This document shows positions 1 to 9,196 of a stretch of DNA of 64,000 nt, one piece after another (the first letter of the stretch is position 1; each line of letters starts with the position of its first letter). The notes under the pieces were generated by a model that did not search any database, was not told where the DNA came from, and saw only the letters and a program-made list of their open reading frames with translations. A program made the translations under genes and the position numbers. The DNA is from Methylococcales bacterium (GTDB taxonomy: Bacteria; Pseudomonadota; Gammaproteobacteria; Methylococcales; Methylomonadaceae): positions 1-64,000 of the forward strand of contig JAUZSN010000002.1 in assembly GCA_030949405.1 (NCBI GenBank). The letters run 5' to 3'.

Positions 1-139
1 TTAGGGTAACCTTTTGTTCATTTATTGTAGCGTGGATAGGCAATAAGCTCATCTGCCAAAGCATTGTTATTATACAATATTTATTATTTCTATAAATGCT
101 TATTCCGTATAAGACCCTTTAGTTTTTTGATCTACTCTG

Positions 140-364
140 TTACCGCGCTTCGAGTCGTTCTGCTAACCATATTTTTATGATAGATTGCCGTGTTATACCT
201 ATTCGGTTTGCTTCTTTATCTAGAGAATCAATTATCCAAATAGGAAAATCTACATTCACTCTTTTTTGTTGTTGATTTGGACGTTTTAGTGTGGATAAAT
301 CAAGATCACTAATTATATTTTCATTATTATCATCAAATTTCTTATCAAAAATTTCAGCTTTCAT
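140..364 (-). CDS. brnA: BrnA-like antitoxin
   Basis: 74 aa. The C-terminal half (about residues 38-74) looks like a ribbon-helix-helix/CopG-type DNA-binding segment: VNVDFPIWIIDSLDKEANR followed by GITRQSIIKIWLAERL. The N-terminus is acidic and flexible, as expected for the toxin-binding part. The gene overlaps the 3' end of the upstream brnT by 11 bp, which is the usual toxin-first order of type II BrnTA modules. In that family BrnA neutralises BrnT and autorepresses the operon. Family assignment rests on the residue pattern and gene order, not on a database search. Confidence 0.75.
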   Translation of the reverse strand: MKAEIFDKKFDDNNENIISDLDLSTLKRPNQQQKRVNVDFPIWIIDSLDKEANRIGITRQSIIKIWLAERLEAR

Positions 365-617
365 ATAGTTTTATCTCCGATTGTCGTGATCGTCGAACAG
401 AAATTATTCTGATATTACTTTCACGATAAGTTATAACTGCCGACCAATGTTTGTTAGCAATACAACCAATTATTAAAAATCGAGGTTCACCATCAGATGT
501 GGCTTGAACTTCAACAAGATCAGGGTCATTCCAAAGTGCTTGAGAAGACACAAAATCAATTTTGTGCTTATTTAAATTTGAAGCACTTTTATTATCATCA
601 AATTCAAATTTATACAT
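354..617 (-). CDS. brnT: BrnT-family toxin (ribonuclease)
   Basis: 87 aa, the normal BrnT size. Family hallmarks are the opening FEFDDNKSASNLNKHKIDF, a central GEPRFLIIGCI strand, and the closing RIISVRRSRQSEIKLYE (the usual IISAR/RRA..E motif). BrnT is a small RelE-like-fold ribonuclease that arrests translation until bound by BrnA. It is first in a two-gene operon and overlaps brnA. The pair stands beside IS and mercury-transporter debris, which suggests an accessory patch. An AT-rich leader upstream (about 618-660) is the likely autoregulated promoter, but no operator was resolved. Confidence 0.8.
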   Translation of the reverse strand: MYKFEFDDNKSASNLNKHKIDFVSSQALWNDPDLVEVQATSDGEPRFLIIGCIANKHWSAVITYRESNIRIISVRRSRQSEIKLYES

Positions 618-736
618 AGTATAAAATATATACCATAATCACATATTTTTCAAATTTATAAATGAGGGGGGAAGGGAAAGAAAGGGGTTTTGCACAATGC
701 AAGACCTTGTATCTTCGGGTTTTATTAAATCCTTAG

Positions 737-842
737 TCCTTATTGTTATTGTCTTTAGGGATTGGTGGCGCGTGGATGAGTACATTAACCTCAATGACAG
801 CAATTAGACCCTTTTTATTTGCACTAACTTTATTTCCTTTAT
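737..842 (+). pseudogene. MerT-like mercuric transporter remnant
   Basis: A short open stretch with no start reads SLLLLSLGIGGAWMSTLTS and then a strand containing IRPFLFALTL. This resembles the membrane segment of MerT proteins (GVGGAW..NLTALEPYRP). It is cut at about 842, where IS66-derived sequence begins, and a TAG closes the frame upstream at 734-736. It is probably a relic of a mer gene broken by IS insertion and deletion. The assignment rests on one motif and is tentative. Confidence 0.4.
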
Positions 843-1232
843 TTGCGATTTGATGAATTGTTTGCAACCACAAGCGATTATGAAGACCTCAATGACCGCA
901 TCGCCAAAACACTGGCGAAAAAGACCGAATTATTGCGAGTTTTGGAACTTCCGAAATTACCATTACATAATAATGCAGCCGAACTCGGCGCAAGAAGACA
1001 AGCGCGTGCGCGAGACATAAGCTTCCAGACTCGAAATGAGAAAGGCACGAAAATCAAAGACAGTTTTATGAGTCTTGCTGAAACGGCTAAAAAACTAGCC
1101 GTGAGTTTTTATGATTATGTTTATGACCGAGTTAGTGGTGAATTCAAAATGCCGTCTATGGCGAATCTTATCGCTCAAAAAGCGCAAAGTTTGCAGGTCT
1201 GATATTTGTTTTACCCTGAAATTTAAAGTAGA
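843..1232 (+). mobile_element. IS66-type element, 3' end fragment
   Basis: The last 119 codons of the IS66-type transposase (stop at about 1200-1202) plus the terminal inverted repeat ending GTAGATAC at 1232. The sequence is nearly identical to the transposase 3' ends of the elements at 13044-14623 and 32886-34718, in opposite orientation. The transposase N-terminus and the other inverted repeat are missing, so this is a dead fragment. Its inverted repeat abuts a truncated ISAs1 transposase, so the IS66 element probably inserted into that gene and later lost its 5' part with the neighbouring DNA. Confidence 0.85.
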
Positions 1233-1592
1233 TACAATAATGGCTTGTTTTTCACCTGACTTAAGCGTGCCACGCATGACTTTGCCATCAATAGCAACCC
1301 ATTCATTGGCAATAATATGAGCTGTTTTTTCATCAAAAAAGGCATTAATTAACTGATTTAAGTCCTGCCAATCCAAATTTTCCAACATTCGTGGAAAATG
1401 CGCGCGAGAAACTAGAGGGGCATCTTTAATCCCAGTTACTTCACGCAGCCAGACAATTTTATGAGTCATATAACGATGAATACTGGATACTTTTGAGCGT
1501 CCAACCAGCATGGCAAAAACAACAGTGACGATAAAAAAGGTCAGTGAATGCTGCTTGCCGCGATTATCACGATAATCGGGGAGTCCTTTCAA
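1233..1592 (-). pseudogene. ISAs1-family transposase, 5' fragment
   Basis: About 120 residues of an ISAs1/H-repeat-type transposase N-terminus: GLPDYRDNRGKQHSLTF, a hydrophobic stretch, then WVAIDGKVMRGTLKSGEKQA with the first catalytic Asp in AIDGK. The frame runs into the IS66 inverted repeat at 1232 and the rest of the DDE domain is gone. The frame is also open upstream of 1592 to about 1660 (reading NNEPEITIEINERKFIDALK), so the true start may lie there, but no good ATG is visible. Confidence 0.8.
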
Positions 1593-1681
1593 AGCATCAA
1601 TGAATTTTCTTTCATTTATTTCTATTGTGATTTCAGGTTCATTATTATTTGAGGTTGTAATTGGTATGTTGTGGTAAATAA

Positions 1682-1834
1682 TTGTATTTTACCAAATATG
1701 TCAATGTTATTTTTTATGAGAAAGCCGTGGGTGAAACAGGGGCTGGAGCCGTCGGCTTTGAACACCCTGATTGCGGTCATACTGAAAAAACAGTCAATGC
1801 CTCACTCGCGGCAACACAAACGGTTGTTAAATAA
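1682..1834 (+). pseudogene. Unidentified ORF 3' remnant
   Basis: An open frame without a convincing start ends at TAA 1832-1834 and includes GETGAGAVGFEHPDCGH followed by a Thr/Ala-rich tail. It looks like the tail of a gene whose 5' part was lost when the adjacent ISAs1 element arrived. No function is recognised. It sits just before a strong palindromic terminator. The stretch between the ISAs1 fragment and the acyltransferase gene at 2013 holds nothing else that I can see. Confidence 0.3.
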
Positions 1835-1854
1835 GCCCTCAAAAAAATAGCGAT

Positions 1855-1896
1855 AACAAAACCTCTGAGAAACGTTAACGTCTCAGAGGTTTTGTT
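1855..1896. terminator. Perfect 16-bp palindromic terminator
   Basis: AACAAAACCTCTGAGA (1855-1870) pairs perfectly with TCTCAGAGGTTTTGTT (1881-1896) around a 10-nt loop. The A/T ends give a U-tract in both directions. It separates the degraded patch from the acyltransferase gene pair. Confidence 0.75.
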
Positions 1897-2012
1897 AGGC
1901 TAAAAACAGGGATAGACTTAATTGCTTACCCCCCTTTTTGTCATAATTTAAAGTATGTTAAAATAAAAGTTGAACTGACACCCCTTACAAAAATAAAGGA
2001 AAGGATCGCACT

Positions 2013-3440
2013 TTGTCTTTTATCTCATTAATATTTCTACTTTTTTTTCTCATTGTCTTTCTACTTTATAGTCTTATTGAGGATCGTTTTAAATATATTT
2101 TATTGTTAATAGCCAGCTATATTTTTTATAGTTACTGGGATTGGCGATATTTTCCTTTATTATTAGGTTCCAGTTTTATAGATTATTATTGCGCCCAAAA
2201 AATGGGTAAACTTGAAACAAAAAAACAGCGGCGGCCTTGGTTATGGGTTTCATTAATCATTAACTTAGGCTTGTTGATTGGTTTTAAATATTGGAACTTT
2301 ATTGGCTATAACCTTAATAGCGTGCTTGGCTCCCACATTCAAGTTCATGACCTATTGCTGCCCTTGGGCTTATCCTTCTATACCTTACAAACCTTAAGTT
2401 ACAGTTTCGATATTTATTTAGGCAAAACAAAACCTGAACGACATTTTGGTTATTTTTGTTTATATGTCAGCTTTTTTCCTCAACTGGTTGCAGGCCCTAT
2501 CGAACGTAGCCGTCGCTTATTACCTCAACTTAAAACCTTAACACGGGCAACACACCACCAATTCCGCTATGGCGTACTTCTTGTTATTTGGGGCTTCTTT
2601 TTAAAAGTAGTGATTGCTGATAATTTGATTAGTTTTATTGGGTCGGTTTATTTTACAGAAACGCTGTTTCCTTTCTGGTTATATTGGTTTGTGGGGGGCT
2701 TAGTTTCCTTTAAAATTTATTGTGATTTCATGGCCTATTCAGAAATTGCTCGCGGACTGGCTTTACTCTTTGGGGTTAAATTAACCCTAAATTTCAAACG
2801 CCCTTTTTTAGCCACTAATATTCGTGGATTTTGGCAACGCTGGCATATCAGTTTAACCCGATGGATTGGGGATTATATTCATATTCCTTTATTGCAACGA
2901 TTCAAATCCTATTCAGGACGAGCATTAGTCACCGTTTTTACCCTGTGTTTAATTGGACTCTGGCATGGAGCAAGTTGGAATTTTATTTTATTTGGTTTAT
3001 TTCATGGAATCATTACTATTCTTTGGACACCCTTAGCGGATTTATTTAGATGGGCCTTTAATTTTAGATTTTCTATTCGGCAGTTTTGGGGACGTGTCAT
3101 TTTAGCGATTGTTTTATTATTAAGCGCGCCTATTTTTTATGTGATGGATACCGAAACGCTGTTTAGCATCTTAAAATCTATGTTTGATTTTAAAACGTTT
3201 TCGACTCCTCTGTCTTATGATCTTTGGAAAAATGACAGTTATCTTTTAATTGAGGCCTTATTTGGAATTGTTCTTTTAACAGGCTATAGCTTTATGGCAG
3301 AATACCGCAATACTGAAATGGTTGAGGTATTTGCAACCAGTCGATCTATTTTTCGTTGGGCTATTGCGGTTGTTTTTATATTATTAATTTTTATGTTTGG
3401 AAATTTTACCAATGAAAACTTCACCTATTTTGAATTTTAA
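2013..3440 (+). CDS. MBOAT-family O-acyltransferase (AlgI/DltB-like)
   Basis: 475 aa polytopic membrane protein. The MBOAT signature is complete: WHISLTRW (His about 278) and LWHGASWNF (catalytic His about 318), with the typical PQLVAGPIERSRRLLPQL loop near residues 156-172. It starts at a TTG preceded by AAAGGAAAGG, since no ATG lies near that site. Family members transfer acetyl or other acyl groups to exported polysaccharides or cell-envelope polymers. The downstream SGNH-like gene overlaps it by about 30-44 bp, so the two are translationally coupled and probably one acylation machine. The acceptor polymer cannot be told from sequence. Confidence 0.88.
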   Translation: MSFISLIFLLFFLIVFLLYSLIEDRFKYILLLIASYIFYSYWDWRYFPLLLGSSFIDYYCAQKMGKLETKKQRRPWLWVSLIINLGLLIGFKYWNFIGYNLNSVLGSHIQVHDLLLPLGLSFYTLQTLSYSFDIYLGKTKPERHFGYFCLYVSFFPQLVAGPIERSRRLLPQLKTLTRATHHQFRYGVLLVIWGFFLKVVIADNLISFIGSVYFTETLFPFWLYWFVGGLVSFKIYCDFMAYSEIARGLALLFGVKLTLNFKRPFLATNIRGFWQRWHISLTRWIGDYIHIPLLQRFKSYSGRALVTVFTLCLIGLWHGASWNFILFGLFHGIITILWTPLADLFRWAFNFRFSIRQFWGRVILAIVLLLSAPIFYVMDTETLFSILKSMFDFKTFSTPLSYDLWKNDSYLLIEALFGIVLLTGYSFMAEYRNTEMVEVFATSRSIFRWAIAVVFILLIFMFGNFTNENFTYFEF

Positions 3441-4473
3441 TTATTTGTCACGTGTTATTGGAATAGGGTTCGTATTAATTGGCCTATCGGTTTTTTTGCT
3501 GCATACGCTTTTTCCAACGATAGAACAAAGTCGGGAACGAAAAAAACTCATGGCCTACCAATCCGCTCAGGAATCAATGGAAGCCCTTGTTATTGGCTCA
3601 TCGCATAGCAGTAGTTTTCATTTACCCGCATTGGGTTTAAAAGGCTTTGATTTTCATGATTTAGGCGGCGATATTGAAGAGTTAACCCTGAAAACCCATA
3701 TTTTTTTAGATCGCTCGCCCAATCTTAAAACTGTTTTTATTCCTGCATCGCCAGCCACCTTTGCTTTATCACAAGTTTATCTGAGTGAAAACTATTCAAA
3801 ACGATTATTAATTGTGGCCTCAAACACGCCTTTATCATGGCCACTTTTTTTATTTGCTCCTGAAGAGACAGTGAGTCTTTTTGTGGATCAATTTGTGGGA
3901 ATTAAAAAATTCCGCAAAGCGTTCGATCATTTTTTAATTTCTTTTTTTTCAGGAAATGAAACCACGAATACAAAATGTACCTCTGCTGAAAATGCTCTTT
4001 TTATTAAACAAAATTATTCAATAGATGCTGATGATGATCTTTTTAATGACCATGATATTTGTACGATGCCCGCCCAAAATATTAAAAATCATGGAACAAT
4101 AGTCAGTGGGAATCATTTACGAAAATTTAAACTCAGTATTGAAAAAGAACCCAACATTGTTCAATCTAACTTACAGCGATTAATTAAATTAGCGGATAGA
4201 TTAGGCGAACGGCAAGGGCAGTTAATTTTAGTGATGACCCCTTACAGTGAAGATTTTTATGAGTCAACGGCGATCCAATCACTGAAAACAGCGCATTTAA
4301 GCGAACTTGCCTTGCTTGAAAAGCATCCTAACATTACAGTTTATGATTTTCATGATTATTTTTATAGTCGAGTGACAGCGGATAAAAATGATTATTTTTA
4401 TGACAGCAATCATCTATCAACCCGAGGAGCTATCGAGTTTAGTCAAGCCCTTAAAATAAAGATGGGGTTGTGA
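3397..4473 (+). CDS. SGNH-hydrolase-like partner of the MBOAT acyltransferase
   Basis: Up to 358 aa. One N-terminal membrane anchor (about residues 18-37) is followed by a periplasmic domain. The Ser motif GSSHSSS (Ser about 68) and the C-terminal DSNHLS block (Asp/His pair, about 340-345) fit the SGNH/GDSL fold of AlgJ/AlgX/DltD-type proteins that work with MBOAT transferases. The start may be ATG 3397 or ATG 3412 (MKTSPILNF); both overlap the upstream gene. It probably transfers or removes acyl groups on an extracytoplasmic polymer. Substrate is unknown. Confidence 0.72.
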   Translation: MEILPMKTSPILNFNYLSRVIGIGFVLIGLSVFLLHTLFPTIEQSRERKKLMAYQSAQESMEALVIGSSHSSSFHLPALGLKGFDFHDLGGDIEELTLKTHIFLDRSPNLKTVFIPASPATFALSQVYLSENYSKRLLIVASNTPLSWPLFLFAPEETVSLFVDQFVGIKKFRKAFDHFLISFFSGNETTNTKCTSAENALFIKQNYSIDADDDLFNDHDICTMPAQNIKNHGTIVSGNHLRKFKLSIEKEPNIVQSNLQRLIKLADRLGERQGQLILVMTPYSEDFYESTAIQSLKTAHLSELALLEKHPNITVYDFHDYFYSRVTADKNDYFYDSNHLSTRGAIEFSQALKIKMGL

Positions 4474-4475
4474 AC

Positions 4476-4508
4476 CCATGTAGACTCCAGATTAATGAGT
4501 CTACATGG
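4476..4508. terminator. 12-bp palindromic terminator between convergent genes
   Basis: CCATGTAGACTC (4476-4487) and GAGTCTACATGG (4497-4508) form a perfect stem with a 9-nt loop. It lies between the acyltransferase operon (+) and the zeta-toxin gene (-). It can stop transcription from both sides, though neither T-tract is strong. Confidence 0.65.
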
Positions 4509-4528
4509 CCTCATTCTTTAAAACAGAG

Positions 4529-6694
4529 CTAAACGAGAGAAGAACCTTGTAGCCTTATCATCCACGGTTCTTTGTTTTTAGGGTTAACATGAAAAGCCAG
4601 TGATTCATTTTTATGTCGTAACCCTGCCACACCCGAAGCATTCGGGTTTAATTGGCGTTTTTCAACAAAATCAACCAATCGTCGAGTGTTATAAATAACT
4701 AAAATCCGTGAACCATTTTTACTGCTGTAAACTTGATAGGCTACATTATTTTCGTTAAAGGCTGGATTACGCGCCATTAAGGAATCAATTTCATCCTGAT
4801 TATTGTTGGCTAAATTTTTTAAAATAGATTCCTCGCGAGTGGTTATTTGTTGTCGCAAATACGTCGCTAGCGTCCTGTCTATTTGATGCTGTTGATAGAT
4901 TTCAACTTCTTTCATACTCACATCAAAACTTTCCGCAACAAGGTAATGTTGATCTTTTTCACCATCATTGGCAAACAGCGAAATCTTATCTAAACAAGAT
5001 TCTTCTATCGCATGTAAAAACGAACGCGGGGCGCGTAAATGTTTATAAACCGTAATCACCCAAGGTAAGGCCCGCCCTGTCTCTTCATAGCGTAACTTAA
5101 CACTGTCAATTACATCCGATCGTTGTAATTCTTGTTCCCGCCCTTTCGGTTTAACAATAAAAGCATCGACGGCAATGACGTGTGATTTAAAACCGTAGCG
5201 TTTAAATTTTTCAACAATGGTGGAATAGCGCGGTATAAACGGAATCCCTGTGCCATCATATAAAAGGTTAATTCGATTTTCTTTTGCGTATTCGGCGACT
5301 AAATCACGTAAAAAATTCGCAAACGGTTCGACATAAACATAATCATCACTATGGTGATCCGCTGCGGTTAACACACAATAAAGGTCGCTTTGTTTACGAA
5401 ATTCATCTAAGGACGCAATCACAAAATTATCACCACATTGCGCTTGTGCCATTTCTTCGACCGCTGTTTTCCCCGCTCCTGCTCCGCCCATCGAAATAAA
5501 TAATTTAGGATTTTCATCAGGAACTTTGCCTTTAAAAATAGCCTGTTTGGTCGCTTCTAATTTAAGAACCATTTGCTCAATTCGAGGAATGGCAATTTCA
5601 ACCGTCCGCTGTAAACGAACATCATTTTTGGCGGCTTCCAATAAGTTATTTTTTAACGATTCATTGTGAGCAAGTAACGATAACGACGTATTTTCGCCCT
5701 CACATTCGGTTAATAGCTCACGCAGTTGCGTTTGTCCAATGGAACTCAGCCCCGTTAATATATTAATATCTAAACAAAATAATGGGACTGCACCGTTTTC
5801 ACCAATCATAATCCCGTCAATTTCTGTTTTACCCGCGACGCGTAATAATTCGGTATTCGGTAAATAACCAATAATATTATCGGGTTCACATAATGGGTAA
5901 TCGGCTAAATGTTTGCCTGCTAAAAATAATTTCTTTTTAATCGTGGCTAATGGGACTAAGCCGCCATTAACAGCCACTAAACAATTAACGCCCTCGGCGG
6001 TGGTATGTGATAAAAAAGGAAATCCCGAAATATATTTTTTATTTTCGGCCCATTTACCGTAGCCATTGGCTACATTTGCTAAATTTTTATTACGACTAGG
6101 ATCGAGGGCATGTTTAAACGCACTAATAATCGCCTCTCTCTTTTCTTTTGAGTCGTGTAAGGCAACGGCATCCACTTGAGTGATGCGTCTAAAATCAATT
6201 CCTTGTCCATACACCGCATTGAACGCGGGTAATTTTCCAAGAATCGTCATAAAAAAATCTAAGGTAATTCGATTACCATAGTTAAAAGGACGAATTGATC
6301 GCATTTTAAGATAAAATTTTGCCAGTCTTTTCGCTATATTCTTTGATTGAATAACAAAACCATTATTATCAAAAATAGCGGTTTTAGTATGCAAATCACC
6401 ATCTAAGACTAACGTTCCAATGGCTTGCCTAAATTTTTGACGTTTTTTAGCATCGGGCATTGTTCCTGGGCGATGCGATACCGTGGCTTGTTGTTGCCAG
6501 TGATGAAAAATTTCACGGTGAATTTCAGAAAAAAGGCCAATTAAGTAGCTCACACGTTTTGTTTGATCGTGTGAAACCGTTGCCGATGTTTTTTGCAATA
6601 AGGTATATAATAATTTGGTTCCTTGAGAAATAGCCAGTGCCGTCCGTAGCTTTTTAAGCTGCTCATCATCTGAAATCGTTACTTGTTTTTCCAT
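4529..6694 (-). CDS. Zeta-toxin-domain protein with a Fic-like N-terminal half
   Basis: 721 aa, far longer than a plain zeta toxin (about 250-290 aa). Residues 398-570 are the zeta-type P-loop kinase: Walker A GGAGAGKT (403-410), ASLDEFRK, and a YDGTGIPF strand. In the family these phosphorylate UDP-N-acetylglucosamine or other small molecules. Residues 120-200 resemble a Fic/Fido domain: FYLKMRSIRPFNYGNR (about 127-142) lines up with the Fic motif HPFxxGNGR but has Arg for the catalytic His and lacks one Gly. No adjacent antitoxin gene is seen. The gene stands alone. A G10 tract fills its ribosome binding site. The kinase call is firm; the Fic relation and the toxin role are inference. Confidence 0.75.
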   Translation of the reverse strand: MEKQVTISDDEQLKKLRTALAISQGTKLLYTLLQKTSATVSHDQTKRVSYLIGLFSEIHREIFHHWQQQATVSHRPGTMPDAKKRQKFRQAIGTLVLDGDLHTKTAIFDNNGFVIQSKNIAKRLAKFYLKMRSIRPFNYGNRITLDFFMTILGKLPAFNAVYGQGIDFRRITQVDAVALHDSKEKREAIISAFKHALDPSRNKNLANVANGYGKWAENKKYISGFPFLSHTTAEGVNCLVAVNGGLVPLATIKKKLFLAGKHLADYPLCEPDNIIGYLPNTELLRVAGKTEIDGIMIGENGAVPLFCLDINILTGLSSIGQTQLRELLTECEGENTSLSLLAHNESLKNNLLEAAKNDVRLQRTVEIAIPRIEQMVLKLEATKQAIFKGKVPDENPKLFISMGGAGAGKTAVEEMAQAQCGDNFVIASLDEFRKQSDLYCVLTAADHHSDDYVYVEPFANFLRDLVAEYAKENRINLLYDGTGIPFIPRYSTIVEKFKRYGFKSHVIAVDAFIVKPKGREQELQRSDVIDSVKLRYEETGRALPWVITVYKHLRAPRSFLHAIEESCLDKISLFANDGEKDQHYLVAESFDVSMKEVEIYQQHQIDRTLATYLRQQITTREESILKNLANNNQDEIDSLMARNPAFNENNVAYQVYSSKNGSRILVIYNTRRLVDFVEKRQLNPNASGVAGLRHKNESLAFHVNPKNKEPWMIRLQGSSLV

Positions 6695-6699
6695 AAATT

Positions 6700-6709
6700 C
6701 CCCCCCCCC
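6700..6709 (-). promoter_or_regulatory. G10 homopolymer in the ribosome binding site
   Basis: Ten consecutive C on the plus strand (G10 in the mRNA) lie five bases before the ATG of the zeta/Fic gene and provide its Shine-Dalgarno sequence (AAAGGGGGGGGGG). Slippage would change the spacing and so translation. The rest of the 330-bp divergent region to 7023 contains AT-rich promoter-like sequence but no gene. Confidence 0.55.
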
Positions 6710-7023
6710 TTTAAATGGGTATAAAACAGGTCGATTAATGTCATAAGAGGAAACTATACTGGGAGTATAATGCGACGCTTACTTAAATTAATGACCAAAA
6801 ATAGTTATAATTGGCGACTATTTTAGCGTGTAGTCACTCAGTTGTGAAAAAAATAGCTCGATAATTTATCGGTTATCTAAATGGTGTCTTTTATAGCGTA
6901 TAAATTTACAACTTCAAATAGAAGGATATTAAGGTTATGTATGACAAAATAGACTCATTAACGTAACCCAACCTATCCTTTCTTAACCTCAAAAAAATTA
7001 TTAAAAACATCAGGAGAAATACG

Positions 7024-9180
7024 ATGTATTTTGTCGTAAAAAAAACGTTACAATGGATACTAGGCTTTCTTTTCCGTATTGATATTCATGGACTAGAAAA
7101 TTATCACAAAGCAGGCGATAGAGTCTTAATTATTGCCAATCATACTTCTTTTTTAGACCCGTTATTACTTGGTGTTTTTTTACCCGATAAAGTAACCTTT
7201 GCGATTAACACCCATATTTCTCAACTTTGGTGGTTAAAGCCGTTCTTATGGTTATCCGATGTTTTTCCAATGGATCCCACACACCCGATTTCGCTTAAAA
7301 ACTTAATCCATCATCTTAAAACCGATACTAAAACGGTTATTTTTCCTGAAGGACGTATTACGACCACAGGCGCGATGATGAAAATTTATGATGGAACGGG
7401 CATGGTCGCTGATAAATCGGGCGCCGCTATTTTACCCATTCGGATTTCAGGGGCTGAATATACGCATTTCTCAAAACTTAAAAACATCGTCCGACTCCGT
7501 TTTTTCCCTAAAATTACCCTGCATATTTTACCGCCAACGACAATTCGTGCCGATGAAAAGTTACGGGGACGATTACGTCGTCAAAACAGCGGTCATGCGT
7601 TAGCTGATTTAATGAACCAAATGATGTTCACAACCAGCTCTTATCAACAAACGCTGTTCTCAGGTTTATTAGATGCCCGAACCATTCATGGGGGAAATTA
7701 CCCCATTGTTGAAGATTTAACCCGACAACCCTTGACTTATAACGCACTGATAACTCAAACGATTGCGCTTGCTAATGCCTTTGAGTTATTAACCCAGCCC
7801 GATGAAGCGATTGGAGTCTTTTTACCCAATTCTAGTAAAACCTTGGTGGTTATCTTAGCCTTGCAACTCAATAACCGCATTCCCGCGCTATTGAATTACA
7901 CTATGGGTTCCGTCGGTATGCTGTCTGCCTGTCATACCGCAGACGTGAACACGGTTTTAACCTCACGACGGTTTATTGAATTAGGTAAATTAGAGGCGGA
8001 AGCGGAGGCACTAAGTCAATCATTAAACTTGGTTTATTTAGAAGACATTGCCGAAAAAATAACCCCGCGTGATAAAATAAATGCATTAACACAAACATGG
8101 ACGGCCAATTATTGGTACCCTAAAAAATCACAGGATCCCGACCGTGCAGCCGTTATTTTATTTACCTCAGGTTCAGAGGGAACCCCTAAAGGCGTGGTTT
8201 TATCACACCGTAATATTTTAGCTAATATCAATCAAATTAAATCCCGAATTAGTGTTAATGCACAGGATAAGGTCTTAAATTTTTTACCGCTGTTTCATTC
8301 CTTTGGCTTTACCGCTGGGACGATATTACCGCTAATGAGTGGGATAAAAATCTTCTTTTATCCCACTCCATTGCATTACACCATTATTCCTGAACTAGCG
8401 TATGAATTAAACGCGAGCATTATGTTTGGCACCAATACTTTTTTAGCCGCTTATGCTAAAAAAGCCCATGCCTATGATTTTCATAACATGCGTTATGTGG
8501 TGGCAGGGGCTGAAAAATTACAGCAACCCACTCGTGATTTATGGATGCAAAAGTTTGGAATTCGTATTTTAGAAGGCTATGGAGCCACCGAAACCACCCC
8601 TGTTATTTCAGTTAATACCTTTATTGATTTCAAACAAGGAACCGTTGGCCGTTTTCTACCAGGAATGAGCTATAAATTAGAAAAAATAGCTGGAATCGCA
8701 ACAGGGGGGCAACTGCATGTCTCAGGATTCAATGTCATGAAAGGCTATTTATTAGCCGATAACCCCGGTAAATTAGTTCCGCCGCATTCTATTTATGGTG
8801 ACGGTTGGTATGACACGGGCGATATTATTGAAGTCGATAGCGAAGGTTACATTTTAATTAAGGGCCGTAGTAAACGATTTGCAAAAATTGCAGGTGAAAT
8901 GGTCTCATTAGCCGTTGTTGAAGAATTAGCCACCAAAACATGGCCTGATGCCCATCATGTCGCGGTTAACTTACCTGATAGTCGTAAAGGTGAAAAAATA
9001 ATTTTACTGACGACCCAGAAATCGGCCGATCCACACGCATTAAAAAAAATGGCTAAAGGACTTTCCGCTATTCATCTACCCCGTACTATTTTTACCGTTG
9101 AAAAATTTCCATTATTAGCCACGGGGAAAACGGATTACCCTAAAGCAACCGAAATGGTCCTTGAAAAACTAAACGCTTAA
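7024..9180 (+). CDS. aas: Bifunctional acyltransferase / acyl-ACP synthetase
   Basis: 718 aa fusion. Residues 1-200 are a PlsC-type acyltransferase: NHTSFLD (His40, Asp45) and FPEGRITTTG (107-116). Residues 225-715 are an AMP-forming acyl-CoA/ACP synthetase: TSGSEGTPKG (381-390), YGATETTPV and a YDTGDII block. This layout matches Aas (2-acylglycerophosphoethanolamine acyltransferase/acyl-ACP synthetase), which re-acylates lysophospholipids at the inner membrane. The start is ATG 7024 after AGGAGAAA. mltA begins 17 bp downstream, so the two are probably cotranscribed and both concern the envelope. The MFS domain (LplT) sometimes found with aas is absent. Confidence 0.85.
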   Translation: MYFVVKKTLQWILGFLFRIDIHGLENYHKAGDRVLIIANHTSFLDPLLLGVFLPDKVTFAINTHISQLWWLKPFLWLSDVFPMDPTHPISLKNLIHHLKTDTKTVIFPEGRITTTGAMMKIYDGTGMVADKSGAAILPIRISGAEYTHFSKLKNIVRLRFFPKITLHILPPTTIRADEKLRGRLRRQNSGHALADLMNQMMFTTSSYQQTLFSGLLDARTIHGGNYPIVEDLTRQPLTYNALITQTIALANAFELLTQPDEAIGVFLPNSSKTLVVILALQLNNRIPALLNYTMGSVGMLSACHTADVNTVLTSRRFIELGKLEAEAEALSQSLNLVYLEDIAEKITPRDKINALTQTWTANYWYPKKSQDPDRAAVILFTSGSEGTPKGVVLSHRNILANINQIKSRISVNAQDKVLNFLPLFHSFGFTAGTILPLMSGIKIFFYPTPLHYTIIPELAYELNASIMFGTNTFLAAYAKKAHAYDFHNMRYVVAGAEKLQQPTRDLWMQKFGIRILEGYGATETTPVISVNTFIDFKQGTVGRFLPGMSYKLEKIAGIATGGQLHVSGFNVMKGYLLADNPGKLVPPHSIYGDGWYDTGDIIEVDSEGYILIKGRSKRFAKIAGEMVSLAVVEELATKTWPDAHHVAVNLPDSRKGEKIILLTTQKSADPHALKKMAKGLSAIHLPRTIFTVEKFPLLATGKTDYPKATEMVLEKLNA

Positions 9181-9196
9181 GACTCTTAAAAAATTT

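Noticed and set aside
1-139. A possible 3' gene end on the minus strand at the window edge
   Set aside because: A short frame ends ELIAYPRYNK but is closed by stops upstream and too short to support. Nothing annotated in 1-139.
1111-1320. 69-aa plus-strand ORF across the IS66/ISAs1 junction
   Set aside because: It is antisense to ISAs1 and out of frame with the IS66 transposase; a junction artefact.
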